64,000 nucleotides of DNA from an uncultured Clostridium sp. (GTDB taxonomy: Bacteria; Bacillota; Clostridia; TANB77; CAG-508), in the NCBI GenBank assembly GCA_945946655.1, contig CAMEWM010000001.1, forward strand, positions 68,365 through 132,364, in the 5' to 3' direction. Shown one piece after another: positions 63,445-64,000 of the stretch (position 1 is the first letter of the stretch; each line of letters starts with the position of its first letter). The translations under genes and the position numbers were made by a program. Below the pieces are notes generated by a model. That model saw only the letters and a program-made list of their open reading frames with translations, searched no databases and was not told where the DNA came from.

Positions 63445-64000
63445 CTAGTTTTGTATAGTCCACGTAAATTCTTCTACCTGTTCTTTTATGTTATAAACTC
63501 GTAACGTTATTTTGGTTTCTCCTTCATCTATTTTAAATCTATACTCAAAAGTATTTTGATTTAGCGAAATATTTGGGTCTGTTTTATATTCTTGGTCATT
63601 TACAAACCAATCAACCATTCTTATTCCATATTCATCTTGTACTTTTAGTACTGCATATGCTGAATCTTCTGGGTCTAGTGTTAATTGTGCAGTTGGCTTA
63701 CTATCTACGCTTACTCCTTTAACTTTTTGTTCTGCTGTTGCAACATTCTGTTCCTTATCAACAGCTTCTACTTTTAATAGTCTTTCCTCTGCAACAACAT
63801 TTATTGTAGCCTTTATAGTTGTTTGTCCTTCTGATGTTGCTCTAACTGTAACTTCATCATCATTACCATATTTGTATGTTACATAATCAATTTCTTTGTC
63901 ATCTGTTACAATAATCTGTAAAGTATTTGCATCATCTGGTTCAAATTCTATAGTAGGCTCCGTTACATCTTTTGTGTCTTGTTTTAAAGTTTTTACATAT
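63445..64000 (-). CDS. C-terminal end of an Ig-like surface protein (partial)
   Basis: An open frame enters from beyond the right edge and ends with TAG at 63445-63447. The visible 185 residues are threonine-rich beta-strand repeats (VTVRATSEGQTTIKATINVV and TAQLTLDPEDSAYAVLKVQD), like Ig-like or cadherin-like domains of cell-surface proteins. No sorting signal or membrane anchor is seen at the end. The N-terminal part is outside the window. Confidence 0.7.
   Translation of the reverse strand, partial: YVKTLKQDTKDVTEPTIEFEPDDANTLQIIVTDDKEIDYVTYKYGNDDEVTVRATSEGQTTIKATINVVAEERLLKVEAVDKEQNVATAEQKVKGVSVDSKPTAQLTLDPEDSAYAVLKVQDEYGIRMVDWFVNDQEYKTDPNISLNQNTFEYRFKIDEGETKITLRVYNIKEQVEEFTWTIQN

Noticed and set aside
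1-64000. CRISPR arrays, tRNA or rRNA genes, insertion sequences
   Set aside because: No regular direct repeats with spacers, no cloverleaf with T-loop sequence and no transposase were found. The CTTTWGT array is too short and irregular to be CRISPR.

Overview
The window is about 64 kb of a very AT-rich, Gram-positive, spore-forming Clostridia-type chromosome. This rests on the dcw order mraZ-rsmH-ftsL-spoVD-murE-mraY-ftsW-murG, meso-DAP-type MurE, MurT with a GatD-like partner, PrkC/PrpC, c-di-AMP phosphodiesterase GdpP, a four-cysteine L28 and a previously easy-to-miss 25-residue SpoVM. It looks like an ordinary chromosomal segment of a gut-type uncultured clostridium. No rRNA, tRNA, insertion sequence or CRISPR array was seen. 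Most genes point left (minus strand).

Layout: 1-4.3 kb holds a P-type Ca2+-ATPase (frameshifted, cut by the window edge), an EAL protein and a HigB/HigA-like toxin-antitoxin pair on the opposite strand. 4.3-17.2 kb holds smc, a nucleosidase-like gene, an orphan coiled-coil gene, trmFO, a SWIM/SNF2 helicase and topA. 17.4-28.1 kb is the division and peptidoglycan cluster. 28.2-33.3 kb holds two half-size TSUP permease genes, murI, rpmB, spoVM, nth and a bactofilin-like membrane protein. 33.3-38.9 kb is rlmN-prpC-prkC-rsgA-rpe. 39-47.6 kb holds a pilin-like gene, gatD-like/murT, aspS, a GT-C membrane protein, asnS and a SpoU methylase. 47.6-57.2 kb holds mfd, an exonuclease, TSCPD, a compositionally foreign small gene, a cysteine desulfurase, ftsH and tilS. 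57.2-64 kb holds dnaB, rplI, gdpP, a degenerate adenylate-forming-like protein, a GGDEF protein and the end of a surface protein.

Main observation: four genes (P-type ATPase, ftsW twice, spoVD, a TSUP permease) are each broken by exactly one extra base per site, five sites in all. At every one of the five sites the zero-frame codon where the break must be crossed is CGG, and skipping its first C reads a GGN glycine codon that restores the conserved protein. Scanning all native genes by hand on both strands I found no other in-frame CGG, although out-of-frame CGG is common. Arginine is encoded by AGA, AGG, CGA, CGT and CGC. The simplest reading is that CGG is unassigned (no cognate tRNA-Arg) and that a stalled ribosome shifts +1 there, so CGG acts as a genome-wide +1 recoding signal, in essential cell-wall genes among others. 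The one gene with CGG as a sense codon (four times, 52196-52549) has near-45-50% G+C and looks foreign. Sequencing error at these sites is the main alternative and can be checked in the reads.
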